A stretch of 6,107 nt of DNA from Bacillota bacterium (lineage in GTDB: Bacteria > Bacillota > Clostridia > Peptostreptococcales > Anaerovoracaceae), in the NCBI GenBank assembly GCA_017515765.1, contig JAFWFF010000241.1, positions 1-6,107 of the forward strand, given 5' to 3'. The position numbers were made by a program, and so were the translations under genes. A model generated the notes under the pieces. The model was not told the DNA's origin and made no database searches. It saw only the letters and a list, made by a program, of their open reading frames with translations. Positions 1-4,073 of the stretch are shown in pieces (the stretch's first letter is position 1; every line of letters starts with the position of its first letter).

Positions 1-462
1 CTCGATGAACAAAGCCTTGGTCTCCGGCCTTATCGCGGCTTCCACCGCTGCGAGGTCATGGATGTCGACAAAGGTCGTCTCGACGCCATAGTTCGGAAGG
101 GTGTGCGCCAGCAGGTTGAAGCTCCCGCCGTAGATGGTCTTTTGGGCGACTATGTGGTCGCCCTTTTGGGCAAGCGCCTCTATCGTATATGTGATCGCGG
201 CTGCTCCGGACGCGAGTGCCAGGGCAGCGACGCCGCCTTCGAGAGCCGCGAGCCTCTTCTCCAGGACGTCCTGGGTGGAGTTCGTGAGCCTCCCGTAGAT
301 GTTTCCGGGATCGGCCAGCCCGAAGCGCGCAGCCGCGTGCGCGGAATCGTGGAAGACGTAGGATGTGGTCTGGTAGATGGGGACCGCTCTGGAATCGGTC
401 GCGGGGTCCGCCTGCTCCTGTCCGACGTGGAGCTGAAGTGTTTCAAATCTGTAATCGCTCAT
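1..462 (-). CDS. metY: O-acetylhomoserine sulfhydrylase (MetY-like PLP enzyme), N-terminal 154 residues, cut by window edge
   Basis: The minus strand is open from the ATG at 462 to the window edge, giving 154 residues of a protein whose family is usually about 425-430 residues long. The N-terminus reads MSDYRFETLQLHVGQ and continues with AVPIYQTTSYVF (26-37), YGR (56-58), LEGG (74-77) and ASGAAA (84-89), then Y111-GG. These are hallmarks of the Cys/Met-metabolism PLP enzyme family, and the N-terminus fits the O-acetylhomoserine sulfhydrylase branch. Y56 and R58 correspond to the residues that bind PLP phosphate across the dimer. The PLP lysine lies outside the window. Such enzymes make homocysteine from O-acetylhomoserine and sulfide in the cytoplasm. 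The start is supported by AAGGAGA at 469-475, 6 nt upstream. The gene follows a long leader with a Cys-rich small ORF and a terminator. A cystathionine gamma-synthase role cannot be fully excluded without the C-terminus. Confidence 0.93.
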   Translation of the reverse strand, partial: MSDYRFETLQLHVGQEQADPATDSRAVPIYQTTSYVFHDSAHAAARFGLADPGNIYGRLTNSTQDVLEKRLAALEGGVAALALASGAAAITYTIEALAQKGDHIVAQKTIYGGSFNLLAHTLPNYGVETTFVDIHDLAAVEAAIRPETKALFIE

Positions 463-480
463 TTTTGTTCTCCTTATCTT

Positions 481-519
481 AAAACAACAAAGCCCGGTAA
501 CATACTTTATCTCCCGGGC
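481..519 (-). terminator. Intrinsic terminator (attenuator) in the metY leader
   Basis: Read on the minus strand, GCCCGG (519-514) pairs with CCGGGC (497-492), giving six G-C pairs across a 16-nt loop. A T-rich run, TTTGTTGTTTT (491-481), follows immediately. The hairpin lies between the leader ORF and the metY ribosome binding site, so it would stop metY transcription unless it is disrupted. It is therefore read as a conditional attenuator and not as the end of an upstream gene. The loop is larger than usual, which makes the hairpin only moderately stable. Confidence 0.75.
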
Positions 520-532
520 AGTGCTGAATGAC

Positions 533-554
533 CGTTATCGCGCGCAGCATAACG
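533..554 (-). other. Small leader hairpin after the uORF stop
   Basis: On the minus strand CGTTAT (554-549) and ATAACG (538-533) form a 6-bp stem with a 10-nt GC-rich loop. It sits between the stop codon of the leader ORF and the terminator. No T-tract follows, so it is not a terminator. It may act as a pause hairpin or as a spacer bringing the antiterminator arms together. The role is unproven. Confidence 0.35.
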
Positions 555-556
555 CT

Positions 557-682
557 TCACGCATTCGCAGGGGCAAGACGCTGACACGCGAACGCCCCGG
601 TCACGGATCCCGCCCGGGAGTTTAGCATTCGACAACACATTTTGCAGATACGAATGGAGCAGTTTATTTCACGTGTCGTCAT
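557..682 (-). CDS. Cysteine-rich leader peptide (41 aa) upstream of metY
   Basis: A 41-codon ORF starts at ATG 682 and ends at TGA 559-557. It is preceded by AAAGGAGG (697-690) with 7-nt spacing, the strongest ribosome binding site in the window. Its peptide begins MTTREINCSIRICKMCCRML and has five cysteines (8, 13, 16, 17, 33), two of them tandem, plus Met15 and Met19. It shows no signal peptide and no recognised domain. It lies inside the transcribed leader of metY, between promoter and terminator. The stretch after Cys17 encodes the antiterminator strand (codons 21-24). The likely job is regulatory: translation reports Cys-tRNA(Cys) supply to the downstream attenuator, as trp and his leader peptides do for their amino acids. 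A separate role as a small thiol or metal-binding peptide is possible but less economical. The ORF and its start are clear. The function is inferred. Confidence 0.75.
   Translation of the reverse strand: MTTREINCSIRICKMCCRMLNSRAGSVTGAFACQRLAPANA
594..620 (-). promoter_or_regulatory. Possible anti-antiterminator hairpin in the metY leader
   Basis: The same segment that could form the antiterminator can instead fold locally. CTCCCGG (620-614) pairs with CCGGGG (600-595) through five Watson-Crick pairs and one G-U pair, with a 13-nt loop. This would sequester the antiterminator strand once a ribosome has cleared the leader ORF, leaving the terminator free to form. It is a plausible third state of the attenuator, but the pairing is short and GC-rich sequence offers other folds. 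Confidence 0.35.
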
Positions 683-730
683 CTCAGCGCCTCCTTTCCC
701 CGCTTAGCTTTCTGATCAAAGCTTGATGAT

Positions 731-759
731 ACAATAGCACCATAAACCTACTATGTCAA
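731..759 (-). promoter_or_regulatory. Sigma-A type promoter of the leader ORF-metY transcript
   Basis: The minus strand shows TTGACA (759-754, perfect -35), a 17-bp spacer and TATTGT (736-731, 4 of 6 matches). Transcription would start near 724, about 40 nt before the leader ORF and 262 nt before metY. The -35 box lies in the centre of the inverted repeat at 742-768, so a bound regulator should block it. Confidence 0.75.
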
Positions 760-768
760 TAGGTTTAT
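742..768. promoter_or_regulatory. Inverted-repeat operator over the metY -35 box, probable Rrf2 site
   Basis: ATAAACCTA (742-750) and TAGGTTTAT (760-768) form a perfect 9-bp inverted repeat with a 9-bp spacer. The 27-bp AT-rich dyad is the size and style of operators bound by Rrf2-family dimers such as CymR and IscR. It encloses the metY -35 hexamer, implying repression. The divergent gene at 875 encodes an Rrf2 protein, the obvious candidate ligand. Binding is inferred. Confidence 0.7.
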
Positions 769-810
769 ACAAAAAACATTTTGGCAACGGCGCGGGCCTG
801 CGCCACGCAC

Positions 811-840
811 TTGATTCGCCTATTGACCTTTAGGTATAAT
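811..840 (+). promoter_or_regulatory. Promoter of the rrf2-acyP-yhbY-EFR1 operon
   Basis: TTGATT (811-816, 4 of 6) and a perfect TATAAT (835-840) are spaced by 18 bp, predicting a start near 847 and a 5' leader of roughly 28 nt. An alternative reading takes TTGACC (823-828) as the -35 with TATATG (846-851) as the -10, but its start would fall almost on the ribosome binding site, so it is less likely. Confidence 0.65.
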
Positions 841-849
841 AGGTATATA
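819..849. promoter_or_regulatory. Second probable Rrf2 operator, overlapping the rrf2 promoter
   Basis: CCTATTGAC (819-827) repeats exactly the 9-mer found in the metY operator (minus strand 763-755). In both copies TAGGT follows after a 3- or 4-nt gap. CCTA (819-822) and TAGG (831-834) form the short dyad, CCTATT/AATAGG (819-824/838-843) forms another, and a further TAGGTATAT lies at 840-848. The cluster covers the spacer and -10 of the rrf2 promoter, suggesting autorepression. It is less symmetric than the metY operator. Confidence 0.5.
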
Positions 850-874
850 TGAAGGAGCCGGAGGTGAATGCAGC

Positions 875-1270
875 ATGATCTCAACAAAGGGACGCTATGC
901 GGTCCGCGTCATGATAGATCTGGCCGAGCACGCAGGGGAGGGCAATATCCCCCTTAAGGACGTGGCGGAGAGGCAGGAAATATCCAAGAAGTATCACGAG
1001 ATAATAGTAAAGGAACTGGTCCGCGGCGGCCTGGTCTCCGGGATGAGCGGAAAAGGCGGAGGCTACAGGCTTTGCAGAAGTCCGGAGGAATACACGGTCG
1101 GCGAGATCATCGAACTTATGGAGGGCACGCTTGCCCCGGTCGCCTGCCTGGCGCCGGGATGCCCGGAATGCCCCAGGAAAGAGTTCTGCAAGACCCTCCC
1201 GATGTGGACGGAATATGACAGCATGGTCAGGGGCTTTTTCTACGGGAAAAAGCTCAGCGACCTTGTCTGA
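875..1270 (+). CDS. Rrf2-family transcriptional regulator with four clustered cysteines
   Basis: This 131-residue protein has the standard Rrf2 length and layout. An N-terminal winged helix-turn-helix opens with MISTKGRYAVRVMIDLA, has a recognition-helix region around ISKKYHEIIVKELV (36-49) and a wing with GKGGGYRL (59-66). A dimerisation helix follows near 74-83. The C-terminal region has C91, C96, C99 and C105 (C-x4-C-x2-C-x5-C), close to the three-Cys Fe-S motif of IscR and ending in KTLPMW. It may bind a cluster or sense redox or sulfur state. CymR, which controls cysteine metabolism in Bacillus, lacks this cysteine cluster. The start follows GGAGGTG (860-866) with 8-nt spacing. It is divergent from metY and first in an operon, and matching operators sit over both promoters. 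It is therefore likely a local sulfur or Fe-S regulator. The family call is firm; ligand and targets are inferred. Confidence 0.93.
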   Translation: MISTKGRYAVRVMIDLAEHAGEGNIPLKDVAERQEISKKYHEIIVKELVRGGLVSGMSGKGGGYRLCRSPEEYTVGEIIELMEGTLAPVACLAPGCPECPRKEFCKTLPMWTEYDSMVRGFFYGKKLSDLV

Positions 1271-1282
1271 CCGGAGGGCGGC

Positions 1283-1549
1283 ATGAGAAAACGCTACAGG
1301 TTCTTCGGCCGCGTCCAGGGAGTCGGGTTCAGGATCACCGCCCTGAGGGCCGCGGACGCGTACGGCCTGACCGGGTGGGTGAGGAACGAGTACGACGGCA
1401 GCGTGACCGTTGAGGCCCAGGGAAGCGCGGTATCGCTCGGGCGCTTCCTGGCTTTGATCAAAGACGACTATTACATAAGGGTCGACGACATGGAGATAAC
1501 GGACCTTGAAGAAGTGCAGGGAGAGAAGCACTTCCGGGTCCGGTACTGA
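1283..1549 (+). CDS. acyP: Acylphosphatase
   Basis: This is an 88-residue protein of typical acylphosphatase length. The signature GRVQGVGFR spans residues 9-17, and GWVRNEYDGSVTVEAQG spans 31-47. Catalytic R17, in the phosphate-binding loop, and N35, which positions the attacking water, are both present. The enzyme hydrolyses acyl phosphates such as acetyl phosphate or 1,3-bisphosphoglycerate in the cytoplasm; its physiological role in bacteria is poorly defined. The ribosome binding site GGAGGG (1273-1278) lies just ahead of ATG 1283. The gene starts 12 bp after the rrf2 stop, which indicates co-transcription. All conserved residues are intact. Confidence 0.96.
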   Translation: MRKRYRFFGRVQGVGFRITALRAADAYGLTGWVRNEYDGSVTVEAQGSAVSLGRFLALIKDDYYIRVDDMEITDLEEVQGEKHFRVRY

Positions 1550-1579
1550 ATCGGAACTATATTGAAAGAGGAGAGACAT

Positions 1580-1873
1580 ATGCTTACAGGAAAACAGAGA
1601 AGTGCGCTTAAGAGCATCGCGAACGGTCTGGAGCCGGCGGCCTCGATCGGCAAGGCAGGGGTGACCGACGCGGTCCTCAAGTCGATAGACGACTATCTTA
1701 AGGCGAACGAGCTGATCAAATGCACCATCCAGCAGGGCACCGGCCTCGACGCGAAGACGGTCTGCAGCGAGATCGCGGACGAGCTCCACGCAGAGTTCGT
1801 GCAGGCGATCGGCCGGAGGTTCGTCCTCTACCGCAGGGCGAAGGATCCGGAAAAGAGGAAGATAGTGCTGTGA
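1580..1873 (+). CDS. yhbY: YhbY family CRM-domain RNA-binding protein
   Basis: This small 97-residue protein matches the bacterial CRM-domain family: MLTGKQRSALKSIAN at the N-terminus, the GKAG loop at 24-27 (family GxxG RNA-binding loop), ELIKC (44-48), and a C-terminal IGRRFVLYRR (77-86). Family members associate with pre-50S ribosomal subunits and are thought to help ribosome assembly. The ATG at 1580 is preferred because GAGGAGAG (1568-1575) precedes it and it gives the standard N-terminus. An in-frame TTG at 1562 would add six residues and lacks a good site of its own. It lies 30 bp after acyP, and its stop codon overlaps the start of the next gene. No internal promoter was evident. Confidence 0.93.
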   Translation: MLTGKQRSALKSIANGLEPAASIGKAGVTDAVLKSIDDYLKANELIKCTIQQGTGLDAKTVCSEIADELHAEFVQAIGRRFVLYRRAKDPEKRKIVL

Positions 1874-2703
1874 TAAAAAGGGTCATTGCCGTATATTTCA
1901 GCCCGGCGGGGTCGACGCGCAGGCTGGCGGAACGGATGGCAGCTTCGGCGGCAGAAGCTCTCGGCGCTGAATTCGGGACGCTGGACATTACGCTACCGGA
2001 GGCGAGGAGCGCCGGGGAGAAGCGGGCATTTTCGAAGGAAGACCTGGTAGTCTTCGGAATGCCGACCTACGCGGGGAGGCTTCCCAACAAGATAAGCCCC
2101 TTCGTGGGCTCCGGATTTTCCGGCGCCGGCACTTATGCCATCGCTCTCGTGACGTACGGGAACCGCTCCTTCGACAGCTCGCTTACCGAGCTCAGGTATC
2201 TGCTCCGGAACAGCGGGTTCAAAGTGATCGGGGAAGCGGCTTTTCCCTGCGTTCACGCGTTCACGGACCTGCTTGCGCCGAGGAGGCCGGATAAGGAGGA
2301 TCTTTCGGAAGCCGGAAAGTTCGCGGAGAAGATTGCTGCGCAGATCGCGGAAGGCGCACCGGCAGGGGATGCAGCCGAACTCCCTGTGGTATCGGCCGAT
2401 GACATAGCGCCTTATTACTTACCCAAAAAAGAAGACGGCTCGCCTGCCGTCTTTCTGAAAGCGAGACCGGTGACGGACCCGGGGAAATGCGACGGCTGCG
2501 GAATATGCGCCGGGGTCTGTCCCATGGGGTCCGTAGACCGTACCGACCCGTCAAAGATCACCGGTATATGCATCAAATGCTGCGCTTGCGTCCGGAAATG
2601 CCCGAAAGGCGCCAAATACTTTGATGATCCGGAGTTCCTGTCCCACGTCAGGATGCTGGAACGGGGCTATCGGGAACGGAAAGAGATATATATGTTCCCT
2701 TAA
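1870..2703 (+). CDS. EFR1-type flavodoxin-like / 2x[4Fe-4S] ferredoxin fusion protein
   Basis: The protein has 277 residues if it starts at GTG 1870, whose GTGA overlaps the yhbY TGA by 4 bp; AGAGGA (1854-1859) precedes it. The N-terminal half is flavodoxin-like: IAVYFSPAGSTRRLAE (6-21) resembles an FMN phosphate loop, with MPTYAGRLP (64-72) and TYGNRSFD (95-102) as further flavin-contact loops. The C-terminal part is a bacterial ferredoxin domain with C207, C210, C213, C217 and C234, C237, C240, C244, enough for two [4Fe-4S] clusters; C238 is extra. Such EFR1-family proteins are presumed to move electrons between flavin and Fe-S centres in anaerobes, but partners are mostly unknown. The frame stays open upstream into yhbY, but a start there would add residues that do not match the flavodoxin fold. 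Linkage to an Rrf2 regulator fits redox control. Confidence 0.9.
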   Translation: MIKRVIAVYFSPAGSTRRLAERMAASAAEALGAEFGTLDITLPEARSAGEKRAFSKEDLVVFGMPTYAGRLPNKISPFVGSGFSGAGTYAIALVTYGNRSFDSSLTELRYLLRNSGFKVIGEAAFPCVHAFTDLLAPRRPDKEDLSEAGKFAEKIAAQIAEGAPAGDAAELPVVSADDIAPYYLPKKEDGSPAVFLKARPVTDPGKCDGCGICAGVCPMGSVDRTDPSKITGICIKCCACVRKCPKGAKYFDDPEFLSHVRMLERGYRERKEIYMFP

Positions 2704-2710
2704 CGGATGT

Positions 2711-2746
2711 GAGCCGTCAGAAGCCAAAGACTTCGGCGGCTTTTTT
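2711..2746 (+). terminator. Intrinsic terminator of the rrf2-EFR1 operon
   Basis: AGCCG (2712-2716) pairs with CGGCT (2737-2741). After a small internal loop, GAAG (2720-2723) pairs with CTTC (2731-2734). Six Ts (2741-2746) close the structure. It begins 8 bp after the EFR1 stop codon and overlaps the last codons of the convergent aldo/keto reductase gene, so its sequence serves two purposes. The minus-strand reading has no T-tract, so it probably works only for the plus-strand operon. Confidence 0.75.
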
Positions 2747-3871
2747 CATGTTTTCGCGTATCTCAACGCCGAATGGGCAGCGGGTCTCGCATGTGCCGCA
2801 GCCAACGCATTCGGACGCGTGGTGCTCCAGAACTCTGTAGTGCTCGCGGACGGTCTCGGGAACCGCGTCGTTCCCGCCCGCCAGAGCGAGGTTGAGGAAT
2901 TTGGTCACGTCCGCGACGCTGATCCTGACGGGACAGGGCGCGCAGTGGCTGCAGTAGATGCAGTGGCCGATCCAGCTGACACGGGGGAAGGAAGCCAGCG
3001 CGCCTGCGTAGTCGCGCTCTTCGGCTGAGGCTTCGCAGTAGGCGGCGCTCTCCCTGAGCTGCCCGACGGAATGGGCTCCTGCGAGGACGGTCGCGACCGC
3101 AGGCCTTGAAAGCGCGTAGCCCAGGCACTGCGCGGAAGTGAGAGCTACGCCGGCCGGTGAGAGTTCTGCGTTCAGCAGGTCGCCGCCGGCAAAAGCCTTC
3201 ATGACGGTGACGCCGACCCCTTTGCTCAGGCAGAGCTCATAAAGGCTTTGGCGGTCGGGATCCATGTTGACATAGCTGTTCACATAGGTCTCGTCAGCCC
3301 AGAGATCCTCGACATCCTCGCTCGCCGGCTGAAGATCGTAGCAGGGATTGACGGAGAACATCAGGACTTCTATGCCTCCCTCCTCGACGGCTCGCTTCGC
3401 GACTATCGGATTGTGGCTGGAGAGACCTATGTGGCGGATCCTGCCTGCGGCCCTGAGTTCGCGGGCATAGTCCAGAATACCGTTTTCGACAATGGCTTCC
3501 CAGTCGCTCATCGCGTCGCAGTAGTGGATCATCCCCACGTCGATATAGTCGGTATCAAAGAGGCTCATCATCTCTTCAAAGCCTGCCTTTACCTCGGAAA
3601 GATCCCTTGAGCGCAGATACTGTCCGTTCTTCCAGACCGAGCAGATATGCGACTGGATGATGAACTTCTCCCTGCGGCCCTTGAGCGCCCGGCCTATCGC
3701 GGCACGGAGTTCCGGGTCGGAAGCGTATACGTCAAAATAGTTGATGCTGAGCTTTTCGGCTTCGTCCAGCAGCTTGGCAGCCATTCCGTAGTTTTCTTCC
3801 GTCATTCCTTCACAGCCGATGCCTATCACGCTGACGCTGAGGCCAGTGGTTCCAAGGGGTCTGTATTCCAT
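2717..3871 (-). CDS. Aldo/keto reductase with C-terminal 2x[4Fe-4S] domain
   Basis: This 384-residue protein begins MEYRPLGTTGLSVSVIGIG, the usual aldo/keto reductase start. The barrel carries D47 and Y49 of the catalytic tetrad and the histidine H116 in MIHYCD. The segment where the catalytic lysine is expected reads IIQSH (71-75) with no lysine, a feature I recall from anaerobe Fe-S members of this family. The C-terminal extension holds C304, C307, C310, C313 and C355, C358, C361, C365, two ferredoxin-like [4Fe-4S] motifs. It is probably a cytoplasmic oxidoreductase coupled to ferredoxin-type electron flow; the substrate is unknown. AAGGAGA (3884-3890) precedes the ATG with a rather long 12-nt gap. 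It has its own promoter, faces the EFR1 gene tail to tail with 13 bp between stop codons, and diverges from the S9 peptidase. Confidence 0.93.
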   Translation of the reverse strand: MEYRPLGTTGLSVSVIGIGCEGMTEENYGMAAKLLDEAEKLSINYFDVYASDPELRAAIGRALKGRREKFIIQSHICSVWKNGQYLRSRDLSEVKAGFEEMMSLFDTDYIDVGMIHYCDAMSDWEAIVENGILDYARELRAAGRIRHIGLSSHNPIVAKRAVEEGGIEVLMFSVNPCYDLQPASEDVEDLWADETYVNSYVNMDPDRQSLYELCLSKGVGVTVMKAFAGGDLLNAELSPAGVALTSAQCLGYALSRPAVATVLAGAHSVGQLRESAAYCEASAEERDYAGALASFPRVSWIGHCIYCSHCAPCPVRISVADVTKFLNLALAGGNDAVPETVREHYRVLEHHASECVGCGTCETRCPFGVEIRENMKKAAEVFGF

Positions 3872-3901
3872 GGTACGGTTATTTCTCCTTTGATTTTGGT
3901 G

Positions 3902-3918
3902 CGGCGCGCGAAGCGCCG
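3902..3918 (-). other. GC-rich hairpin in the aldo/keto reductase 5' leader
   Basis: On the minus strand CGGCGC and GCGCCG form a perfect 6-bp stem with a 5-nt loop, placed close to the predicted transcript start and about 12 nt upstream of the ribosome binding site. No T-tract follows, so it is not a terminator. It may protect the 5' end of the mRNA; nothing in the sequence shows a switching partner. Confidence 0.4.
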
Positions 3919-3926
3919 GTACGCAG

Positions 3927-3956
3927 ATTATACCGCAAAACGGAGCGCGGTTTCAA
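3927..3956 (-). promoter_or_regulatory. Promoter of the aldo/keto reductase gene
   Basis: The minus strand has TTGAAA (3956-3951, 5 of 6), an 18-bp spacer and a perfect TATAAT (3932-3927). Transcription would start near 3920, giving a leader of about 50 nt that contains the GC-rich hairpin. It is a strong housekeeping-type promoter with no clear operator beside it. Confidence 0.75.
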
Positions 3957-4011
3957 GCCCCACAGGGGGCGCAGAAGGACCTTCCCGCATGCCGCCTGAG
4001 GGACTTTACGG

Positions 4012-4040
4012 TTGACAGTATCCGGGAAAATCATCAGAAT
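4012..4040 (+). promoter_or_regulatory. Probable promoter of the S9 peptidase gene
   Basis: A perfect TTGACA (4012-4017) is followed after 17 bp by CAGAAT (4035-4040, 4 of 6). Transcription would begin near 4047, about 27 nt before the chosen start codon and just ahead of the ribosome binding site AAAGGAG (4055-4061). Confidence 0.55.
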
Positions 4041-4073
4041 GTATTTAGTATGAGAAAGGAGATCGCTAAGAAT

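Larger units (their letters stand above)
511..620 (-). promoter_or_regulatory. Predicted antiterminator pairing of the metY leader
   Basis: On the minus-strand transcript, CTCCCGGGC (620-612) is the perfect 9-nt complement of GCCCGGGAG (519-511). The second segment contains the whole 5' arm of the terminator, so the two structures exclude each other. The first segment covers codons 21-24 of the Cys-rich leader ORF, just after its tandem Cys codons 16-17. A ribosome stalled at those codons would leave it free to pair and would allow metY transcription. The complementarity is directly visible. The switching role is inferred. Confidence 0.6.

Noticed and set aside
58..531. 157-codon plus-strand open frame across the left end
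   Set aside because: It runs antisense to metY and through its terminator, resembles no protein I know, and has no ribosome binding site. The minus-strand frame gives a clear MetY sequence.
463..724. SAM riboswitch or T-box in the metY leader
   Set aside because: I could not find the conserved S-box core or the T-box sequence (GGTGG-type element before the terminator). The Cys-rich ORF with the alternative pairing explains the leader better; a covariance-model search would settle it.
881..1789. 302-codon minus-strand open frame
   Set aside because: It is the complement of three well-recognised genes (rrf2, acyP, yhbY) and its translation shows no family features; it is a GC-rich shadow frame.
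1720..1869. ATG at 1720 as start of the flavodoxin-ferredoxin gene
   Set aside because: It would overlap most of yhbY and add an Arg-rich stretch unlike a flavodoxin. GTG 1870 overlaps the yhbY stop in a typical coupled arrangement.
3902..3918. GC-rich hairpin as an intrinsic terminator between the reductase and peptidase genes
   Set aside because: Neither strand has a T-tract after the stem, and it lies between divergent promoters where no transcript needs to end.
3647..4015. 122-codon plus-strand open frame over the aldo/keto reductase start
   Set aside because: It is antisense to the reductase N-terminus and its promoter, with no recognisable protein features.
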